Positions 7,102-10,296 of a DNA stretch of 10,296 nucleotides are shown here, one piece after another (the stretch's first letter is position 1; every line of letters starts with the position of its first letter). The notes below the pieces were generated by a model. That model searched no databases. It saw only the letters and a program-made list of their open reading frames with translations, and was not told where the DNA came from. Both the position numbers and the translations under genes were made by a program. The stretch comes from Sulfurovum sp. (GTDB taxonomy: Bacteria > Campylobacterota > Campylobacteria > Campylobacterales > Sulfurovaceae): the NCBI GenBank assembly GCA_027066595.1, contig JAMONG010000151.1, positions 1 to 10,296 on the forward strand. Direction: 5' to 3'.

Positions 7102-8073
7102 CTATATTGTACCATTTTCATACATAGCACGCATTTTCTCTTTCTCTTTCTCGCGTTTGAGTTTTGCAGCTTCTTTTTCTCTGAAGCCTCCAACTGAGAA
7201 CCCAAGCCACATCAAGATAGGAGATGCCACAAAGATAGATGAATATGTACCAACAATCACACCTACAAGAAGTGTAAATGAGAAACCATGAATAATCTCA
7301 CCACCAAACATAAAGAGTGTTAAGACAACAAAGAATGTTGTGAGTGATGTCAATGTCGTACGTGAAAGTGTACGTGAAACAGACTCATCGATAATCCCAC
7401 CCAAGTCTGGGTCTTTAATCGTTCTAATCCCCTCACGAATACGGTCAAATACGATAATCGTATCGTTCAGTGAGTACCCAAGTATGGTAAGTAGTGCTGC
7501 TAATATGTCGAGATTTACTTCGATATTAAACAGAACTATCATCCCCATAGCAATAGTCACATCATGCACAAGTGCCAGTACAGAAGCTACCGCAAAACGC
7601 CACTCAAATCTAAATGAAACATAAATAAGAATACCAAGAATAGCAAGTAACATAGACATGATACCTTGCTCACGTAGTTCAGAACCTACTTTAGCCCCTA
7701 CCATATCTACTCTACGTACTTCAAATTTACCTGTCTCTTTAAGTAATGCACGTACTCTATCACCTACATCTTCACCTAGGTTTTTAGATGACATCTTAGT
7801 CTTTATGACTATCTCATCTTCTCCACCAAAGAAAGTAACCGTAGCCCCTTCATATGACTTGTCTGTATCTATAGCGTCTCTTACTTTGTCTATAGGTGCT
7901 TTACCTTCATACTGTACTTGTATGAGTGTTCCACCAGCAAAGTCTATACCGTAGTTAAACCCTTTTGTGAAAATAAGCCCTAAAGCAAATACAAGCACTG
8001 CTACTGAGAGTAAACCAAAACGTTTACTCTTACTCATCAGCGAAAGAGGTTTTTTATATTTAAAAATTTCCAT
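7102..8073 (-). CDS. secF: Protein translocase subunit SecF
   Basis: A 323-residue inner-membrane subunit of the SecDF-YajC complex, which uses the proton gradient to help complete Sec-dependent export. It has a first membrane helix at about 20-36, the conserved GIDFAGGT motif (42-49) opening a periplasmic domain, and five C-terminal helices between about 135 and 292. The signature LGYSLNDTIIVFDRIREG (198-215) is complete, including the Asp residues of the transmembrane proton path. The C-terminal tail is a short Lys/Glu-rich helix (298-315). The frame is open to a TTG at 8100, but the ATG at 8073 has GAGGGG seven bases upstream and begins one base after the secD stop. Its length matches bacterial SecF. 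Position directly after secD is the normal order. Confidence 0.96.
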   Translation of the reverse strand: MEIFKYKKPLSLMSKSKRFGLLSVAVLVFALGLIFTKGFNYGIDFAGGTLIQVQYEGKAPIDKVRDAIDTDKSYEGATVTFFGGEDEIVIKTKMSSKNLGEDVGDRVRALLKETGKFEVRRVDMVGAKVGSELREQGIMSMLLAILGILIYVSFRFEWRFAVASVLALVHDVTIAMGMIVLFNIEVNLDILAALLTILGYSLNDTIIVFDRIREGIRTIKDPDLGGIIDESVSRTLSRTTLTSLTTFFVVLTLFMFGGEIIHGFSFTLLVGVIVGTYSSIFVASPILMWLGFSVGGFREKEAAKLKREKEKEKMRAMYENGTI

Positions 8074-8074
8074 A

Positions 8075-9652
8075 CTATTTCCCCTCTTTTCTAATACCAA
8101 ACCAGAACCCTAGTTTGTTTTTATCTATCTTAGGAAGTATCCACTGGTAAATACCATGTGTCCCTACGATAGCCGTAAGCATAGAAGCCAAGATACCGAT
8201 GCTCATCGTTAAGGCAAACCCTTTGATGGCACCTGTTCCATACGCATAAAGCACTGTCGCTGCGATAAGCGTAGTAACGTTGGCATCCCAAATAGCGGTA
8301 AAGGCATTTGAGTATCCATCTTCTATGGACTTGCCTATAGACTTGCCTGCATGAAGTAGTTCACGGATACGCTCATTGATGATAACATTTGCATCAACTG
8401 CCATACCCACCGTAAGTACGATACCTGCCATACCTGGAAGTGTGAGTGTTGCTCCAAAGAGTGACATAATGGCTAAGATAAGGAAAAGGTTTCCTATCAG
8501 TGCCACATTGGCAACCACACCTGCCATACCGTAGTAGATAACCATAAAGATAACCACTAAAATAAACCCTAACATAAGAGCAATAGAGCTTGAACGAATA
8601 CTGTCTGCCCCAAGGCTAGGACCAACTGAACGTTTTTCCATGACATACACGGGTGCTAATAAAGCCCCTGAACGAAGTGCAATAGCAAGATCATGTGCTT
8701 CAGAAAGCTGGAATCTACCAGAAATCTGCACACGCCCACCACCGATACGCTCATTAATATTTGGTGCAGAGTAGACTTTATTATCAAGTACTACTGCCAT
8801 ACGTTTACCCACATATTTACCTGTAAAGTCACCAAATATTTTGGCACCTTGTCCGTTAAGTGTAAAGTTAATGACGGGTTGGTTGTTTTCATCGAACCCT
8901 ACTTTAGCATCTGTAAGCATAGAACCATCAAGAACAGGAATGGCACGCAGCAGGTACTTCTCTGGAGAGTTTACATCTTGAAGTATCACATCACCATAAC
9001 TTTTAGCCTCTGCTGCACTCATAGAGCCTACACGTGCATTTCTGTCTTCATCAACAGCCATAAGTTGTAAGTGTGCCGCACGAGCGATGAGTTCACGTAT
9101 ACGTTGTTCATCTTCTTGCGTTTTGATACCAGGTACTTCTACAAGGATTTTATCTTCACCTTGTTTTGCTACCGTTGGTTCTGCAAGACCAAACTCGTTG
9201 AGTCTGTTTCTTATGGTATCAACTGCTTGTTGAATGGCATTTTGTTTTGTACGCTCTGTCTCTGCTTCTGTCATTTCAAGTGAAAACTTCAGACCATTTT
9301 GACTAAGTGCCGTACCTTCAAGCCCTTTTTTGAGAAGTTCAGTTGCTTTTGTTACGTCATCACCATCGAGTAGTTCAAAGGTGATCTTTTCGCCATCAAC
9401 CATACGAAGTTCATCAAAGATAATCTCTTCATCATCAAAGATGTACTTCACAGAAGCTGCCATAGACTTAATGCGTGACTCGATAGCAATCTCACTCTTG
9501 ATACCAAGGAGCATATGAAGCCCCCCTTGGAGGTCAAGCCCAAGTGTTATTTTCTTTCCTTGTTCGCTCTGCGTAAGCGATGGTATAGAAAAAACCACAC
9601 CAAAGATAAGTGCAAAAGCAAACAGGATTACTCTAAAATTAAGCGTCTTCAC
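8075..9652 (-). CDS. secD: Protein translocase subunit SecD
   Basis: A 525-residue inner-membrane partner of SecF. The N-terminal helix (about 6-24) ends in FSIPSL, followed by the SecD motif LGLDLQGGLHM (37-47). The large periplasmic region contains the IRNRLNEFGLAEPTV block (147-161), and the six-helix C-terminal SecDF domain (about 353-515) includes GMAVDANVIINERIRE (416-431) with the conserved membrane Asp. The frame is open further upstream to a GTG at 9682, but the GTG at 9652 is preferred: AAAAAGG lies nine bases before it, and it gives an N-terminus (Met-Lys-Thr-Leu-Asn-Phe-Arg) like other Campylobacterota SecD proteins. With this start the gene overlaps yajC by 14 bases, implying coupling. 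An ATG at 9676 is the main alternative. The identity is certain; the start is fairly likely. Confidence 0.96.
   Translation of the reverse strand: MKTLNFRVILFAFALIFGVVFSIPSLTQSEQGKKITLGLDLQGGLHMLLGIKSEIAIESRIKSMAASVKYIFDDEEIIFDELRMVDGEKITFELLDGDDVTKATELLKKGLEGTALSQNGLKFSLEMTEAETERTKQNAIQQAVDTIRNRLNEFGLAEPTVAKQGEDKILVEVPGIKTQEDEQRIRELIARAAHLQLMAVDEDRNARVGSMSAAEAKSYGDVILQDVNSPEKYLLRAIPVLDGSMLTDAKVGFDENNQPVINFTLNGQGAKIFGDFTGKYVGKRMAVVLDNKVYSAPNINERIGGGRVQISGRFQLSEAHDLAIALRSGALLAPVYVMEKRSVGPSLGADSIRSSSIALMLGFILVVIFMVIYYGMAGVVANVALIGNLFLILAIMSLFGATLTLPGMAGIVLTVGMAVDANVIINERIRELLHAGKSIGKSIEDGYSNAFTAIWDANVTTLIAATVLYAYGTGAIKGFALTMSIGILASMLTAIVGTHGIYQWILPKIDKNKLGFWFGIRKEGK
8081..8086 (-). promoter_or_regulatory. 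Ribosome binding site that fixes the secF start
   Basis: GAGGGG lies inside the end of secD, seven bases before the ATG at 8073. It supports that ATG over the upstream in-frame TTG at 8100 and implies translational coupling of secF to secD. Confidence 0.75.
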
Positions 9653-9923
9653 CAGACTCAACCTTTTTAGAAACATAAGCACGGTCTAGTTTTACAATCG
9701 TGTCATCATTTAATTTAATTTTAATAAAATCTTCTTCAGTTTTGACTATAATAGCAATGAGTCCACCTGTGGTGATGATTTTATCACCTTTTACAAGAGC
9801 ATCTAACATCTCTTTATGAGCTTTTGTTGCTTTTTGCTGTGGTCGAATGATTAAAAAATAAAAAATTGCAAATAATATAATAAGTGGCAAAAATTGGGCT
9901 ATACCGCTACCTGATTGTTCCAT
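9639..9923 (-). CDS. yajC: Sec translocon accessory subunit YajC
   Basis: A 94-residue protein with a single membrane helix (about 10-26, LPLIILFAIFYFLII) followed at once by the diagnostic RPQQK (27-31) and a cytoplasmic domain with GDKIITTGGLIAII (46-59). This is the standard YajC layout and length. YajC associates with SecD and SecF at the SecYEG channel. The ATG at 9923 has AAAAGGA six bases upstream. The gene is the first of the minus-strand block and overlaps secD. Its start faces the start of lnt at a distance of only 11 bases. Confidence 0.95.
   Translation of the reverse strand: MEQSGSGIAQFLPLIILFAIFYFLIIRPQQKATKAHKEMLDALVKGDKIITTGGLIAIIVKTEEDFIKIKLNDDTIVKLDRAYVSKKVESGEDA
9662..9668 (-). 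promoter_or_regulatory. Ribosome binding site supporting the secD GTG start
   Basis: AAAAAGG within the yajC coding sequence stands nine bases upstream of the GTG at 9652. I saw no equally good site before the ATG at 9676 or the GTG at 9682. The spacing is slightly long, so this is moderate support. Confidence 0.55.
9876..9881 (+). promoter_or_regulatory. Possible -10 box for lnt, inside yajC
   Basis: A perfect TATAAT on the plus strand stands 53 bases upstream of the lnt TTG, opposite the yajC membrane-helix codons. A start near 9888 would give a leader of about 47 bases that is antisense to the yajC 5' end. The -35 region is only A-rich. The local sequence is AT-rich because it encodes a hydrophobic helix, so a chance match is possible. 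Confidence 0.3.
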
Positions 9924-9936
9924 GAGGAATCCTTTT
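9924..9936. promoter_or_regulatory. Interlocked ribosome binding sites of divergent yajC and lnt
   Basis: Eleven bases separate the yajC ATG (9923, minus) from the lnt TTG (9935, plus). GAGGAA at 9924-9929 on the plus strand is the lnt site, five bases before its TTG. AAAAGGA on the minus strand (9936-9930) is the yajC site, six bases before its ATG, and its first bases overlap the lnt start codon. There is therefore no room for promoters between the genes. Confidence 0.75.
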
Positions 9937-10296
9937 GAATAAAATTAGACATTATTTTAGCACTTTGGAACTAACAAGAGGCTTGGGTATTGCACTTTTA
10001 AGTTCAGCCTTCATCTACCTCAACCACTGGGGCTTTTCATACCCTTTGCTCAACACATTTTTAGGACTCTTATCACTCTATTTACTCCTAGAGTCAAACA
10101 CAAAAACATGGTTCATTTCTGGTGCATTTACAGGACTTTTTTGGTTTTGGTGGATTGTACTTAGTCTCATCCACTATGAGATGCTTTGGGCAGTGCCTAT
10201 AGAGTTGATTATTATCATGTTGAGTTATGGGCTCATTTTTGCTTTTATCGCTAAAGTATCTACTTTATTTGCAGGGTGTTGTGAGGGCACAACACC
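9935..10296 (+). CDS. lnt: Apolipoprotein N-acyltransferase, N-terminal part, cut by the right edge
   Basis: The frame is open from 9926 to the window end; an in-frame TGA at 9923 limits the start. The only good candidate is TTG at 9935, five bases after GAGGAA, giving Met-Asn-Lys-Ile-Arg-His-Tyr-Phe. The 120 visible residues show the multi-helix N-terminal membrane domain of Lnt: a helix around 17-29 (GLGIALLSSAFIY), short helices around 38-48, the aromatic stretch FTGLFWFWWIVLSL (about 62-75), and a helix at about 86-106 (PIELIIIMLSYGLIFAFIA). Lnt adds the third acyl chain to the N-terminal cysteine of lipoproteins in the inner membrane. The catalytic nitrilase domain would lie beyond the edge and cannot be checked. 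Identity rests on this aromatic membrane domain and on its remembered position beside yajC in Campylobacter. The last eight codons fall in a perfect inverted repeat, so the integrity of the gene is uncertain. Confidence 0.75.
   Translation, partial: MNKIRHYFSTLELTRGLGIALLSSAFIYLNHWGFSYPLLNTFLGLLSLYLLLESNTKTWFISGAFTGLFWFWWIVLSLIHYEMLWAVPIELIIIMLSYGLIFAFIAKVSTLFAGCCEGTT
9954..9962 (-). promoter_or_regulatory. Extended -10 promoter for the yajC-secD-secF block, inside lnt
   Basis: On the minus strand TGCTAAAAT forms an extended -10 element (TGN plus TAAAAT) about 31 bases upstream of the yajC ATG. Transcription would begin near 9947 with a leader of about 24 bases. There is no clear -35, but extended -10 promoters do not need one. 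The site lies within codons 7-10 of lnt on the opposite strand. Confidence 0.45.
10275..10296. repeat. Perfect 9-bp inverted repeat at the right edge, within lnt
   Basis: GGTGTTGTG (10275-10283) and CACAACACC (10288-10296) are exact reverse complements separated by AGGG. The structure ends exactly at the window edge, so the stem may be longer (G10274 would need a C at 10297). It encodes Gly-Cys-Cys-Glu-Gly-Thr-Thr in the lnt frame, an odd break after a membrane helix. It resembles REP-type palindromes in form, but no second copy is seen in this window. Confidence 0.6.

Noticed and set aside
8693..9283. Two adjacent plus-strand open frames opposite secD
   Set aside because: They are antisense to a strongly conserved gene, have Cys/Tyr/Thr-rich unnatural composition, match no family, and lack convincing ribosome binding sites.

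Overview
The window looks like chromosomal DNA of a Campylobacterota (Epsilonproteobacteria) member, most likely Sulfurovum or a close relative. This rests on protein style (the short SecD N-terminus, the Campylobacterota-type succinyl-DAP transaminase, a DUF6394-like small membrane protein), on an AT-rich, tightly packed genome with AAGG-type ribosome binding sites, and on an lnt | yajC-secD-secF arrangement that I recall from Campylobacter. The genus is inference; no rRNA is present.

Layout. Nine genes lie head to tail on the minus strand and cover the window from 9923 to the left edge. In transcription order they are yajC, secD, secF, a four-helix membrane protein (DUF6394-like), ovoA, ovoB, a PBP4-type D,D-carboxypeptidase with a C-terminal SPOR domain, dapC, and an unrecognised acidic protein cut by the left edge. 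On the plus strand, lnt (apolipoprotein N-acyltransferase) starts at a TTG at 9935 and is cut by the right edge. Most junctions are overlaps or gaps under 20 bases. The only larger gaps are 68-71 bases before ovoA and 46 bases before dapC, and both may carry internal promoters. There is no gene-free stretch longer than 300 bases, and I saw no RNA gene, CRISPR array, insertion sequence or convincing terminator.

How the genes work together. YajC-SecD-SecF is the accessory complex that helps the Sec channel pull proteins across the inner membrane, and Lnt finishes exported lipoproteins. OvoA and OvoB form a complete two-gene ovothiol A pathway: OvoA joins cysteine to histidine as a sulfoxide and carries the N-methyltransferase domain, and OvoB is the PLP lyase that releases the thiol. 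PBP4-SPOR and DapC both serve peptidoglycan, by trimming or cutting it at the septum and by making the meso-diaminopimelate precursor. The block therefore combines envelope biogenesis with a thiol antioxidant pathway.

Starts were re-chosen for four genes (secD GTG 9652, secF ATG 8073, ovoB ATG 4573, lnt TTG 9935) because well-placed ribosome binding sites support them. The most notable points are the ovoA-ovoB pair, the 11-base yajC/lnt spacer that holds both ribosome binding sites, the carboxypeptidase-SPOR fusion, and a perfect 9-bp inverted repeat inside lnt at the very end of the window.
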